A stretch of 64,000 bases of DNA from Mesostigma viride (GCA_009746045.1 RPFO01000819.1:1384108-1448107), one strand, 5' to 3'; counted from the stretch's first letter, positions 11,376 to 27,845 are shown. Notes: a model not told the origin generated them from the letters alone. A program made the numbers and translations.

Positions 11376-12395
11376 CAGTGCTTTTAGTAACGGTACGCGT
11401 GCGTCAGCCGCTGACGCGTCAGACTTTTTCGTCCGCGCGTCAGACAGCTGACGCGTAAATTTTGGCTCTGCGTCAGTCGACTGACGCGTAAATTTTGTCT
11501 GCACTTCAGTCGTCTGACGCGTAAATTCAGGCAGCACGTCAGTACTTATGGGCACCGAGTCTATGCGTCAGGCAGGGTCAATATATAGTGGGTACCTACT
11601 AATGTACTGAAGTCCACTGAAATGCTAACTTCGTACTGGATATCTACGAATTCAAGTTCACCAGTTCAGGTCTGTTCGTTGATATGCTTCAAGATTCTAG
11701 GCCGTTATCATGCCCATGCCAGACCCGCCGGCCCTAGCCTGCTTGGCGGCGAGAGTGACGAGAGTTCTAGACGAATGTAAAGTTGTAACCCAGGACGACT
11801 GGCAATGGTCGATGTCTCGATGATGGCAAAGGTTTTAGGAATATGATTGATGAGCTGATTGATGAAGCGTTGCGAGGTTGCCTGATTTACATATTGCTTT
11901 GAATCGAATTCCAGGTGTGTTTATTAACGCTGTAGATTTGTTCGCATAAGAAAGAATTCTGTCCATTACTAGATGCGTAGGGAAATTTCGGGCCGGGTCA
12001 GTAATATTGTATAAACATTTAACAACGTTAATGGTTTAGTCCGATAGTCAACTAGCAAAGTTAGCGACCTGGGGGTTGGAAGTTTTTGGGTGAAGGGATG
12101 GCGCCGGAAGGAATAATTAAATCTGGGGGGATCGCAGCTTTTTTCATGCCGAAACAGGCCGCCGACATGGCCAAAGCACCTGCGCCTGGTCCGCGTGCCA
12201 TTGTTGGCGTAGGCCAGGCAGCCGACGCGCTGAACCGCAGCTAGAGGAAAAGGGGGAATGATAGCAATGCAGCCACCAGTGCAGCAGCAGCATCGGCTCA
12301 GTCCGGCAATGCTGGTGAGCCCCCAGGCTGACGCGCCGCCAACGGCGGCAAGTCAGCCAGGCTGACGCGGACAAAAACCCTTACTAAAAGCACTG
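11376..12395. mobile_element. non-autonomous hAT-type DNA transposon (1020 bp)
   Basis: Terminal inverted repeats CAGTGCTTTTAGTAA (11376-11390) and TTACTAAAAGCACTG (12381-12395) are flanked by an 8-base perfect target duplication TCCCAACG at 11368-11375 and 12396-12403. An 8-base duplication with CAG-type ends is diagnostic of the hAT superfamily. Inside the left end are four roughly 42-base units built on CGTCAG...CTGACGCGTAAATTTT, each partly palindromic, and CTGACGCG recurs at the right end, consistent with subterminal transposase-binding repeats. The only coding hint is a 32-codon ATG frame at about 12147 (MPKQAADMAKAPAPGPRAIV). No transposase is present. Confidence 0.85.
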
Positions 12396-12403
12396 TCCCA
12401 ACG

Positions 12404-12441
12404 GAGTTATGTTCCTAATTAATTAATTAATTAATTAATTG
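12404..12441 (+). repeat. remainder of LINE 3' end with (TTAA)n tail
   Basis: GAGTTATGTTCC followed by (TAAT)n to 12441 completes the hairpin/tail interrupted by the hAT-type element. The host gene region begins immediately afterwards. Confidence 0.55.
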
Positions 12442-13108
12442 GTAATCAGGTCAACTGCAAGAATACTCAGGCTTCTACGGTAACCTTGGGGAAAAAATAA
12501 AACAAGGTCAGAACAAGGAAACACGGACAAACAACGAGGAGCCACTGCCCGCAAACCCAACGAGATGAAGCTACTACTTCGCACCGATGGGGGTGTGCAT
12601 GCCTCAACACTACAAGGACGCCACGTGCAAGAAACGCCCTCCCCCCACCTGCATAATGCCATGCGTGGTGGCCAAAACAGAAAGCATGACTTTCTTACAA
12701 CCTACCAAACGCAAGCCCCCTGGCCATTAGGCCCACAATGTCCAATGCAGCTGACCAAGCGCCGCCGACAAATAGATTTCTCGTTGTCACCATCAACGGA
12801 AATGGGGGCATTTGGAATGCCTATGAGCAAAAACATGTGCAGGTACTTCATGAGACAAGGGTATGGTCTATACTTTTACACAGGACTTTCACCATAATGT
12901 ATGGAGGAAAATAATTGCCATTCAGCTGTCATAAATTCTATAAACAGTTTATTTATCATCCAGTGATGGAGGCCCACATGCCGCTCATGCAGCAGGCACT
13001 GCACCAACGTGCATTGAAACATGCTAATGCTCTTCCATCACGTATGCAGGCTGCCAGGATCCCTGGTGATGAACATGACATGGAAGAAAGTCATGGCAGC
13101 TCGTGCCT
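12442..13108. other. 3' flank of RPL9, no further gene recognised
   Basis: AT-balanced sequence without repeats shared elsewhere in the window. Open frames here have no family features. On the minus strand a TGTAA lies near 12870, about 235 bases past the RPL9 stop; TGTAA is the usual polyadenylation signal in several green algae, so this is a possible 3' end. Confidence 0.35.
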
Positions 13109-14604
13109 CTAGTTTTCCACGGGGATGGCGCCCTTCTCGCTGACATAGATGCCGTCCAGGAACTTGCGGATATCCTTATTCCGCACAAGCACCGACTGGC
13201 AGGCGAGAGCGCAAGAGACAGCATGGGTCGTCGGCAGCAGCACACAACAAGCAAATAGCAGGTCGGGTGGTTTCAGCGCCCAAACCAACTGACAGAATCA
13301 CAAGAAATACGAGCAATCGCGCATGCCTGTGCTCCAAAGTTCATGCGAAGTCTCCATTGCTTGACGACCCTCGTGCTATATGCAATAATACACAGACAAT
13401 TTTACCATACCAATAGGCAATCAGCATGCTCCAGCATTTTCTGTATCAATCAAAGTTTGAAACACTCAAACAAGAAACACTTGAAGATTCTACGTCACCC
13501 TTCTGCCTGGACACTTCCCATGTACGGGCGGATTTGAATGAATGAAAAACTGCCGTGTCGCAAAAGTCCCAAATGCCATGCCATACACCTTCACCATTTC
13601 AGGTAAGCTAAAAACCAGAAACAGCAAAGACAGCAGTCAAAATGAATGAGGTGCCCCAAGTGCACGAACAGCAGGGTTTGAAAGCCCAGCAGGCCTGATT
13701 CCAAACCTTCGATAGAACATCATACAGAACTACGAGCTCACATCCAAAGGAGTCCTGCGAGGAATATGTGGTTTCCAAAAAGTACTACAGGGCAAAGGAA
13801 TGAAAGTTCTATAAAAGCCCTAAACGTGGCTACAACCATGATCTGCACGCATATTTATACCGAACCGAAACAATCTCCCAGCACGAAGTGCAAGCGCTTG
13901 GATATCCAAAGCCACTTGCAGCAATCCTTCTGTACCTGGTGGATGTGGGCGCAGGTTCGGCTCACAAGCTCCACATCGTTCCCAGTGAGGACAAGCTCGT
14001 CCTTCACGTCATCGGACCTCACAATCTTCACACCAGCCTGCATGGCAATCCTTCGCACCTGCACGGACAAGTAGGATCATACAAACTGTTATTTCCGGCT
14101 GGCAGACACAGTCGGATGCAGCTGTCGAACTGAGGAAAAAGATAGGGAGGACAGGCTTTCTATAAACACGGCGTGCACTCACACAAAGGAATTCTTTTCC
14201 AAATGCATACATGATAAAAGGAAATAAATAACCAAACCTACCCTCTTCTCCCCCAGGAAGTTTCTCAACTCCACCTTGTCACCATTGTCGGTAATGGTGG
14301 CGTTAATGGGGAAGTGAGCATACACCAGCCGCATCTTGTAACGGAACCCACGGGTCACACCGGTGATCAGGTTCTCAATGTGGCTGGCACATGTACGAAT
14401 GGAGGCGATTTCCTTCCTCAAGGCAAACCATCCATCAATCTGAATCGTCTTCCCATCCTCTTTCACGTACATGTCCAAGTTAAAGTAGCTGAGGTCGCGG
14501 GTAAGCACACCACGCGGGCCCTTCACGCGAACCTGTTTCGACTTAATCTCTACCGTCACCCCATCGGGGATCTTGATAGTCCTGGAGGTCAACAGCGTCT
14601 TCAT
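13109..14604 (-). CDS. RPL9: 60S ribosomal protein L9 (uL6), three exons
   Basis: Cytosolic large-subunit ribosomal protein uL6, which binds near the sarcin-ricin loop and GTPase centre. Exons on the minus strand: 14604-14242 (starts MKTLLTS, the usual RPL9 start, and includes [10 protein letters not shown] and [10 protein letters not shown], ending LGEKR), 14058-13936 ([17 protein letters not shown] to HIHQ) and 13195-13109 ([20 protein letters not shown] to the stop TAG). The two introns (14241-14059 and 13935-13196) begin GT and end AG, and both joins fall between codons. The product is 190 residues, the normal length for eukaryotic L9, and all expected segments are present. It is divergent from Rab2, 661 bases away. 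No damage is visible; this is a functional host gene. Confidence 0.95.
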
Positions 14605-15265
14605 CTTCGCCCCTACCTCACGGCCAGCAACCCGCTACTGCGCTGCTGAGAGAGGATATGGCCGCTCGCTTACACGGCCATTTATCACAGCCGGCGGCTT
14701 CCACAAAGGTGCACGATGGTCCTCGGCGGTAGGCGCGGCGGCTTGGCGCTTCGCGGCATAGTTTCAATAGTTTTCCCATTCTTTAAAGAGTTACGGTACC
14801 AAACGTCTCTGTGAAATCTTTTCCAAACCTCATTTCTTATTTGCGAAGGTCCAAAGGCTTCTTGAACTCTTGTATAGCGCGGCGCCACCCGGACCGTAGG
14901 CTCAGAGGGCCTTGGGCCACTCCCAACAATCAAACTTCTGGCCCCGAATCTTGATGCTACTTACCTAGCTGTCGCGTGTACGCATCCTAGCCCGTGCCAT
15001 GGCACACGCACGGGGGAACCCGGGCGGAAGTTACCGTACTGTAGCTCGCGTGCTTTCGGTTTGACCTGGCACACGGTCGAGCCAACTCGTGAGATGACCC
15101 GACCTGCCTGTATGCCTGTGAAATACGTAGCGTAGCGAGCGCGGGGTTGGGGCAGGAAACTCGAGCGCTGCGAGGCCTGGTGCTTAATTCCGGGTGTATT
15201 TAGCTAAGTTAGCGATTTTTATTGTTGAGGGGTTAAAGGCCCGGCGGTTTGTCGCAGGTTGAGCC
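14605..15265. promoter_or_regulatory. shared upstream region of divergent RPL9 and RAB2
   Basis: 661 bases between two start codons on opposite strands, so both promoters must lie here or overlap. I see no clear TATA box. A GC-rich stretch (14960-15180) includes CCCGTGCCATGGCACACGCACGGGG, an imperfect dyad near 14990-15017. The Rab2 start context is GAGCCATGTC. Confidence 0.5.
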
Positions 15266-19993
<4,728 letters not shown>

Positions 19994-20630
19994 ATGGCAT
20001 GGCTGGGCACAGCCATGTTCGACCTGTGACAGTCTTAGCGCCTCAACAGCAAGGAAAGGGATGCCTCGCACCTTGGTCGCAGGGGCCGTGTTGGAGCTGG
20101 CATGGTGGATAGGAAACTTTCATTCCAGGGAAGTCGGCCTGTTTCGCCAAGGCCGACACTATCTGGGGCCAAAGGCTTGGTTTTGGCCCATCTTTAGAGA
20201 AGCAGCGCATCATGGTCTTTAATCCCGGCAGTAGCTGGTTGACCCTACATTAAGGAGTACAGCAGCAGCAGCAGACATAGAGGAGGTCCCCAAGGCAGAT
20301 GCATCAACAGTGATTTACCTTTGCGGATGGTGGGAGATTGTACAGGGTGGCTTGACGCAGGCGAGCCATGTTTTCACTGAACCATGAGGCCATGGGGCAT
20401 GGCTTGGTTCTTGCTAGGGAAAATTTTGTGGTTAGTATGGACTCCGAGAGTGAGGGTGCAAGGTGCTGTCAAGGTTGCTGTAATGATGGCTTGATTCTGG
20501 GTATCTCATTCCCCAGAAATATTACAGCGGGATGATTGTAAGCACATCTCAGCAATTGTAGGATTGGAATAGGATAGATTTACTATGTGAGACACCCAGC
20601 TGATAATGCAAAAGTTTGTTCCAAAGACCA
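19994..20630. other. 3' flank of RAB2, no further gene recognised
   Basis: Non-repetitive sequence. TGTAA occurs near 20477 and 20534, about 485 and 540 bases after the stop, possible polyadenylation signals if this alga follows the usual green-algal rule. No other coding features are seen. Confidence 0.35.
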
Positions 20631-20631
20631 T

Positions 20632-20672
20632 TAATTAATTAATTAATTAATTAATTAGGAACATAACTCCGT
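20632..20672 (-). repeat. inverted LINE 3' end with (TTAA)n tail
   Basis: (TTAA)n at 20631-20657 followed by GGAACATAACTCCG, the reverse complement of the family I ending, cut off inside the hairpin. It marks the boundary between host sequence and the second retroelement block. Confidence 0.5.
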
Positions 20673-20689
20673 AGATCAGGTAGATACAT

Positions 20690-21221
20690 CAGATAGACTA
20701 GCTGGCACCAAGCCCGCCCAGCCTGGGCGATATGTCCTCACCTGGCGTGCCCCCGGCCGCGCGCGGCAGGGCCGCCACCGGCCGTGGACTTTTCGTGATA
20801 GACTCGGCATGGACATGTGCTACACTAGACGTGATGGGCTCACACCCGGGCAGCCTCCTGGTTTGTCTGTAATATGGAGGCAGATGGTGGCCATCCATTC
20901 CATCCCATGTTCCCCTCCCACTGAGGACTTATGCTCACGTGACGCAGTCACGTGTCTATTAATTAATTAATTAATTAATGGAGGCAGATGGTGCGCAAGG
21001 ATAGATGGCAAGTAGTGATGAAGGAGACCACCCCCAAGCCTGTGGGGGCTCCGCGTGTGACCGCGTATGGCATTCATAGCGATTCGGGCCGCGGCGCCCA
21101 CACCCCTGTAACTAGCTAGGACCTAGATAGCTTACACAATCCATTCCATCCCATGTTCCCCTCCCACTGAGGACTTATGCTCACGTGACGCAGTCACGTG
21201 CCTATTAATTAATTAATTAAG
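20690..21221 (+). pseudogene. LINE C-terminal fragment with duplicated 3' end
   Basis: The plus frame gives QPGRYVLTWRAPGRARQG then RDRLGMDMCYTRRDG and VIWRQMV, colinear with the better copy at 23718-24251. After the Trp-Arg-Gln-Met segment (about 20885) a full 3' UTR tail follows: CCATCCCATGTTCCCCTCCC, the hairpin TCACGTGACGCAGTCACGTG (20935-20954) and a (TTAA)n tail. The coding sequence then resumes at GGAGGCAGATGGTG (20979), repeating the last 14 coding bases, and ends with its own identical hairpin (21181-21200) and tail (21204-21221). A 3'-end-only copy has thus inserted into this LINE, with GGAGGCAGATGGTG as target duplication. Confidence 0.65.
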
Positions 21222-21800
21222 TAAGTAAGTAAGTAAGTAAGTACTTGCGTGTCATGCGCAAAGGCATGCCACGGAGTACTATGCTAATCTCATTAGAAAA
21301 ATAATTACACAAAAGTTTAAACACATATCGTGTGCATCATCCCCCAACCGTTAAGCACTAGATGGGGATGTAATCCTCATCCGAGCTGTCCTCTACTGTA
21401 ATGGCAGACGAGGCGGTAGTGTAGCGGCTATCCTCAGGACCAATAACCTCCACCTGCGGACTTCTACCCTGGCTAGCAAGGGGCCGCGGGGCCCGTGGGG
21501 AGAAAACAGGAGCATACCCCTCGGGAAGGTGCTTATCGCAGATGGCAGCCCATTTCTCCTTGTCAATCATGCGGGTGCGGAGTACGGATAGTCCCAGAAG
21601 CCCTGCATCTTCAAGCAGTTGTGTCACATAGGTCCGGGTCGCGCCGCGCCGGTGCCCGGCGCGCGCAAGTTTGCCAGTGGGGTGCGATGGGACAAAGGGA
21701 CCCTGCCATAGGAGGAGGTGTCTACCTGGTTGGCCCGTCTTAAGCCCCCCGGCAGGGCCCACATCGGTATTCACCTGGTCTGTGCGGGCAAGATGGCCGG
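21221..21800 (-). pseudogene. LINE C-terminal fragment with (TTAC)n tail
   Basis: The minus frame 21358-21774 includes GQPGRHLLLWQGPF and ends in an acidic tail (DSSDEDYIPI). Like the 7836 and 23718 copies it carries the GQPGR-h-L-h-W motif of the LINE C-terminus. Its 3' UTR runs down to a (GTAA)n tract at 21221-21243, which is a (TTAC)n tail on the minus strand, abutting tail-to-tail with the plus-strand LINE on its left. Confidence 0.6.
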
Positions 21801-21803
21801 TTA

Positions 21804-21870
21804 TTAATTAATTAATTAATTAATAACTCCGTTGGGAGTACATGTAGCACATATCCCAGAGAAGGGGCAT
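21804..21870 (-). repeat. inverted LINE 3' end, family I
   Basis: (TTAA)n at 21803-21826, then ACTCCGTTGGGAGT hairpin and CATGTAGCACATATCCCAGA: the family I ending read on the minus strand. Confidence 0.5.
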
Positions 21871-21881
21871 TAACTCGTTAA

Positions 21882-23627
21882 CCCGTGTTTTTTTACAACG
21901 CGATACATCGCGTTGTAGGGTTAGAACGCGATGTATCGCGTTGTAATCTGACACGTGGCAAACCTATTAAACATGCGATTTTTGGTCTGAAACTTTCAAG
22001 ATAGGTCAGAAACATCTCATAGAATTCAAGAAAAAATCCTGGTATTTTTGGTATTTTTTTTGTGACAGCTGCAAACAAATATGTACCACTGAAATCAGGC
22101 ATTTTCGCGGGACGAAGGTGAAGATGACGGCGATGGCGGCAGGTAGATCTCGCCAGTTTTCGCGCGAATTTCAGTGGCTGTTGGGTAGCACGACCATGAT
22201 GATGCGTTCAAAGGTTGATAATTAGGTTTCTACGAGTTTGTTGAGGTACTGGGGCAAAGGAAACGTAGTTTTTTCCAGTTTCTCACCCAACTTTCATGCG
22301 GAAACCCTGGAAACCGGCATACATATTATTACGTCAAGACTCGGGTCTAGCTGCTGCGGCACCATATGCTTGGTATTTCCACGGTGTTTCGACTTCTTAA
22401 CACATGTTTATTCATTCCGAACGCCCGGACTCTCGGCTAAACCGAGATTTGTGCAGACTTTTATTGGGTAGCTCCGGGCATGATGGTGCCTGCAAATAGC
22501 GTAAGGCGTGACCGTGGCTATTGCTACGGTATGCTGTATTTTCCTGGAAATGGCCTCTGCCACCGGCTCAATAGTGCTTGCAGGCGTAAGTATATCGTGT
22601 TTCTGCCTAGTTTCTGCCAGTTTTCCACTTATTTTTACCGACGTCTGCCCAGCCTCTCTAAGACCGCCATCCTACTCGACGTTGCTTGCATGTCAGCCAT
22701 AGCAGGTTGCAGTTGTGCAGTATTCAGGTGCTGTATAGGTCGTCAAGCCGTGAATATATCGTGAGGATTGGATGTTGATGGTTTATACTGCATTGATTGT
22801 GCAAGAAGATCAGCTGGGTGCCCACAATCATGGTGTATAATCATGTGTTGTTAGCATCTTGCCACCATTTGCTAGCATGCATTCCAGCGTCATCTTTGCC
22901 TGCATGTAAGCTCATGGATCACTCAACCTATCCAAGCCTTGCATTACACGTGCCTCTTTCTTTCAGTATTGCACGCGTTATGGAATGAAAACCTAGCACC
23001 TCCGTTCCCACGAGGCATGTGCTCAACACGTTGTGAGAGTGGATGATGCTTTGGCTATGGCTGCCTGATTCAGTCATATTAGGTCATCCAGTCATGATGT
23101 TTGATGCATGTATGATGCTGTATAACTTATACAACACCTATTTTCAACGTTTTGACCCTCCAAGCTCACTATGGCCCCGTTTATGGGGCTCGTGTCGTTG
23201 CGTAATGTTGTGAAGGGCTCTCATTTTTCCCACTGCGTTGTACTGCGTTGTACTTGTGATGCTAATGAAAAATAGCTCCAGTGGCCCAATGGGCCTGAGT
23301 TTTGTTTCACAGAGCCTGCATATGTTGCCCATAGCTCGTGCAAGAAGCCAGATTTTTTTCATGAACCATTTGTGAATAAGCACATGACTTGTGACCTAGG
23401 GTCAAGAAATCGCGGTCATGGTCAGACCCCCCTGTATTCAAACCAGTGTATCTCTCTAATGAATAAGCATTTTGTAGGTCTGAGTAGCTCAAAAAATCCT
23501 TTGATTTATGGGCTTTCAGGAAAGTATATACATGACCATGAAAAAAATTTTTCCTTAGGTGCTATACGCGTTCTAAAAAAAGCTTACAACGCGATATATC
23601 GCGTTCTACTAATTAAAAAAACACGGG
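21882..23627. mobile_element. piggyBac-type transposon at TTAA, probably non-autonomous (1746 bp)
   Basis: Ends CCCGTGTTTTTTT and its inverse AAAAAAACACGGG are flanked by TTAA at 21878-21881 and 23628-23631; CCC ends plus a TTAA duplication are the piggyBac signature. Just inside both ends are palindromes of the form AACGCGATACATCGCGTT (two on the left, one near 23588-23608), likely subterminal binding sites. The interior (22238-22764, plus) has short frames, one with a hydrophobic peptide (MTVAIATVCCIFLEMA...) that I cannot assign; no DDD transposase is evident. The right target TTAA lies in the (TTAA)n tail of the neighbouring LINE. Confidence 0.75.
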
Positions 23628-23631
23628 TTAA

Positions 23632-24430
23632 TTAATTAATACTCACGTGACTGCGTCACGTGAGCATAAGTCCTCAGTGGGAGGGGAACATGGGATGGAA
23701 TGGATGGTATAAGCTATCTAGGTCCTAGTTACAGGGGTGTGGGCACCGCGGCCCGAATCGCTATGAATGCCATACTTGGTCACACGCGGAGCCCCCACAG
23801 GCTTGGCCGGGGTGGTCTCCTTCATCACTACTTGCCATCTATCCTTGCGCACCATCTGCCTCCATATTACAGACAAACCAGGAGGCTGCCCGGGGGTGAG
23901 CCCGTCACGTCTAGTGTAGCACATGTCCATGCCGAGTCTATCACGAAAAGTCCACGGGTGGCGGCCCTGCCGCGCGCGGCCGGGGGCACGCCAGGTGAGG
24001 ACATATCGCCCAGGCTGGGCGGGCTTGGTGCCAGCTAGTCTATCTGATGTATCTACCTGATCTGTGCGGGCCAGGTGCCCGGCTAGGCCCAGGCGCCTGT
24101 GCCTAAGGATGTGGGAAACATAGGGCAAATCAGCGTACACTGAATCCTCATTACTAATGTGCAAACCAAAGGGGATGTTAAGGGCCTTGCGCAGCATCTT
24201 GGTGACGGCGCCGTCGAGTCGTTGCGCTCCAGCTCCTGCATCAGTGTCCACGTCTCGGCGCCGTAGGTCAGGATCGTCAGAATGACGACCTTGAAGAGGT
24301 CACGCTTGACGATCCGGGGTAGGGCGGGGTTGCTCCACCAGCGGCGGTGGTCATGGAGGTGCGCCCACGCCATGCCGATCCGTGTCGTCATGTCGTCCTC
24401 GCAGTCGGGAAGCCAACTGCCGAGCAGCTT
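23632..24430 (-). pseudogene. LINE C-terminal fragment with hairpin family III end
   Basis: Overlapping minus frames 24083-24391 and 23718-24251 give TTRIGMAWAHLHDHRRWW, FKVVILTILTYGAETWTL and KMLRKALNIPFGLHI, then GHLARTDQVDTSDRLAGT and QPGRYVLTWRAPG. This is the same post-RT region as at 7836 but from a distinct subfamily, broken by one frameshift near 24210. Its 3' end is the hairpin TCACGTGACTGCGTCACGTGA (23643-23663) and a (TTAA)n tail (23628-23640). Confidence 0.7.
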
Positions 24431-24434
24431 GAAG

Positions 24435-24600
24435 CGGCCTGAAGGAGGGTAGTAAGAGAAGGGGCATATTGCTTTTAATACATTCTAAGCTACTTCCTGC
24501 AAGGGTGGGAATGTAAACGACACTTGCTCGGGGTGCACCAGGGCACCTGCATCCCCATGTTCTATCAAGCTATGCCCAGCTAAGGGGGAGCCTGTCATGG
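24435..24600 (-). repeat. LINE untranslated block, inverted
   Basis: Reverse complement of the block found at 8670-8830 and 9405-9575, recognised by GCAAGGGTGGGAATGTAAAC and GGGGCATATTGCTTTTAATAC. No coding content. Confidence 0.5.
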
Positions 24601-26311
24601 GGTCCAAAGACCATGGCCAACAAATTTCGGCTGTCAGGCCTGCCTGGACTACGTGGTGGTACGGCAGCCCAGGTGCACTTGCGGTTCTGGACACCCGAGT
24701 GTTCGACACGCCCACGGTGTGCTCTGACCACCGGTGGTGCGCGCAACCAATGATTCGGCTCCGGTTCCATATGTCCCCAAGCGCCGCGCTCCAGTGGCCT
24801 GCCCTGACGTACTGGTCTGCTCTACGCCCGAGTACGTCGGCGGGGAGATCCTGAGGACTGGACGGACGCCGAGCACGAGCGGAACCGGTGCCGACTGGAG
24901 TACCTGTCAGCCCTGGACGCCCGGGCGCCGGGCGGACGTCGACGAGCTGGGCAGCGGGTGCTCCCAACGCCGCCATTTTTGCGGGCTATGCGGCCCGCGC
25001 CCCGTTGCTGGCAGCCCGGCACCTGCATGCCGGTCATGCATGCCCCGCCGCCGCCCCAGCCTCGCTCTACGTCCGCCAGGACCCCAAGGGCTAAGTTGGC
25101 CGCCCGGCACCGCCTCAAGCGTATAAACCGGGACCCGCTGCAAAAACCGGTGCTCAAGGCCGCCCTCGTGGAGGCCTACGAGCACGCTCAGGACGCAGAG
25201 GTGGCCCAGTGCATCGCAGATGCCAAGGCCTGCCAAAATTGCAACCAGGGCAAGGACATGTGGTACCACCTCGACCGGCTCGGCGGCCGGCGGCAGCGCA
25301 CCCCGGTGGAGCACACGGGGGACGGCACGGCGCCGGTCAGCCTTGACCGCTGGTTGGCCCACAATGTTTCCTTGACAAGTGGGGCTCGCGCCCCCCCCCC
25401 GCCGCTTCACCCCGAGACGGCCGCCCGTCTCGGGGTTGCAGGACCCCCGCCGCCGCCGGCGCCCCCCTCCTCGGCCGCGGACTACCAAGTGTCCAAGTCC
25501 CCGCCTTGCAGGAGGGCTGCCTTGCCACCAACGACGTCGTCCACCCCTTCACTTTAAAGGAATTGGACGGCGCCCTTGCTCGCCTGCAGTACGACGCGGC
25601 GGTCGGTGCCGACCATGCACCTTTCGGCTGAGCTGCTGAAGACCCCTGACCCGGCGGTGAGGGATCTTCTGCTGGCGTTGGATCTGCTCTCTGACGAGCC
25701 TCCGCCTGCCGAGTGGCAACGGCTATCCGCGTCATGCTGCATGTACAAGAAGGGCTCTGCTGCTGACCCCCGGTAACTATCGGGGTGTCTGCCTCCAGAG
25801 CGCCGCGCTGAAGGTCTTCATGCGCATGATGCTGCACCGGCTCCGCGCGCCCGCGCTGGACCCTGGCACACCTGGGTGAGTCTCAATGTGCAGATGGGTT
25901 TTCGCCGTGGTCGTAACACTGTCATGGCTGTATTTGTCGCGCGCCGGTTGATGGAGGATCCAGGTGCGTCGCCTTAATTGCCCTGATATAGTTTGCCACT
26001 GGTCTTCATTTTTGTTACATAACTATATCAAGGCCTTTGACACGGTCCTCTGGGAGGCTCTTTGGGCCATCCTAGCTCTGGATCGGGTACCACCATGCAG
26101 CGTTTATTGCTGCCATTCGTCGACTGTATGAGGGAGCCTCACAGCCCACAGGCAGTAGTGCGGACTGCGGAAGGCACCACCCCACCATTCCCCCTTCACC
26201 ACGGGGTGTGGCAAAGTTGTGGGCCTGTTGGCTGCAGTTGTCCCCATACCTGTTCATTATTGTCGTGGATCACGTCATACGCCGGGCACGTGCGCGCTTT
26301 ACTGCTCTTAA
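24600..26311 (+). pseudogene. APE/RT non-LTR retrotransposon, left half, interrupted at TTAA
   Basis: Second copy of the family at 3690-5570. Recognisable blocks include CLDYVVVRQP and a degraded SDHR region, a linker with VAQCIADAKACQNCNQGKDM and WYHLDRLGG, the RT entry LDGALARLQYDAAV, YKKGSAADP, FRRGRNTVMAVFVARRL and the QGCVLSP-like region. Coding is broken by many indels. At 26308-26311 (TTAA) the sequence RARFTALK is cut by element E1; the LINE continues in the same frame at 63767 (KGFEPGLDILNEREHG). Confidence 0.75.
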
Positions 26312-27266
26312 GGGGACTCGGCGCGGCGGATATTTTCCGCGCCAAAAAAATCCCGCGGTACCCTCCGTACCGTGAAAAGTGGGTGCACGGTGCGCGCACC
26401 CCTTGCGGAAGTGGCCATGGCGACTGCTTTTAGACGAAACGTGACAAATCTGGCTCGCGGAAAGCAGAAAAAATGCTCGATTCTTGGAGAAAATTAGTTA
26501 CTGATTCTAATTTATGGTGGGATAGTTGCGATCTATAATGTCGCGGGCTCTTTTTCTTTACCATCGGCAGGGGGGGTCCGGCCTGAATATCTGTCGGGAT
26601 GAATAAAGTATAATGGATGCCTGCAGGTGTGATTGTCGATTGTTGCCAGTTTTGATTGTCCTGATGGAAGCTAGTTTAATGATGTTTCTAAAGCCGTAAA
26701 AATTCCCGCTGCTATCTTTACCTTTCCCATCATTTTGCGGTAAGATAACATTAGGCCTGCGCGATGTGCGCCCGACCTCTCCATGAAAGGGTGGCCTTTC
26801 TTGTGCGCCTGGGCACGAATAAATGCCCGTTATTATGGTACTGTTCTTGTATTAAACGTCCTAAGATAGCGCTTTCCTGCTTTCTTAGCTCGTTGAGCGT
26901 TACTAAGCTTTTTGCCTTCTTTCCGGCCAGATGCAGCGATGAAGTTGCGGGTCCTGGCGCTGCATCGCTGGATTCCTGGATGTTTTTTAGCAAGTTCGTC
27001 TGTGACGTGGCTGGCTTGCTGCAGCGCGTGGCCCACAACCTGTCGGGAAGGTGTAATGCTTTTATTTCCATGCTTCTCTGAAATTTCTTTTGCTTTATAG
27101 ACAGTTGTGTTCGAGGAAATTCACGCGGTCTTCCTAAGCAGCGGCATCATTTTCCCCAGACACTGACGAGCTGGCACCTGTCTCCTAAAGAAAGTGGCTC
27201 GTGCTTGTTAGAAAGGAGGCAGTGTGCATTTTGCGGGACACCATGCTTTGGTGGCACATGCGTCAG
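26312..27266. mobile_element. element E1, outer copy, left part
   Basis: Starts GGGGACTCGGCGCGGCG directly after TTAA. It matches 49382-49615 plus 57278-57995 over its whole length. Together with its right part (62797-63762) it makes 1921 bases, against about 1924 for the other E1 copy without its LTR insert. At TCGCG (26541-26545) this copy keeps the empty site into which the LTR element inserted in the other copy. A minus frame at 26751-27071 (IKALHLPDRL, SDAAPGPATS, LNELRKQESA) is shared by both copies, but I do not recognise it. Confidence 0.75.
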
Positions 27267-27845
27267 CACTATACTTTTCGTCCGAGGGTGGTAAAAAGGA
27301 TCCGAGGCGTAAATTACCACGCGGTAATCTTACCACGCACGATCCCACGCCTGAGATCCAAGGCGGTAATAATTACAACGTCGAGTCTTAGGTAGTAAAT
27401 TTACTAGCCGTAACGTTACCACGACGTATCTTTCGTAGTACTGTAAGGTAATCCACCCGGCTAAGGGCCACACCCGCTAAGGGCCACCCCTGGACCCCCC
27501 CCCCCCCCCCCCCCCCCAGCATTTTGCGCAATTTGGTTTGAAATGACCAGAATTTAACAACAGGTGCATGGCGGCGTAGCTGCAAGGGAAGGGCCAGCGG
27601 TTGCCTCCAGGCCATGCCGTAATTCCAGCTGCTTGTCGGTCGTTGCTTCGTATGTATCCAGTCGGTACTTGCATCGTATGGATTGAGCAACGATCGTTGC
27701 ACAAGGTTACGTGCTCCGCATAGAGCTCGACAGACGACAAGCAGCTTGTTCACTGTTCCATATGAACCGGCGTTCATTCCCTATGACGACCATAAGCCGT
27801 CGAGTCGTGACAACGGATGTCACCCTGAAGGGGTTGGCGTATTAT

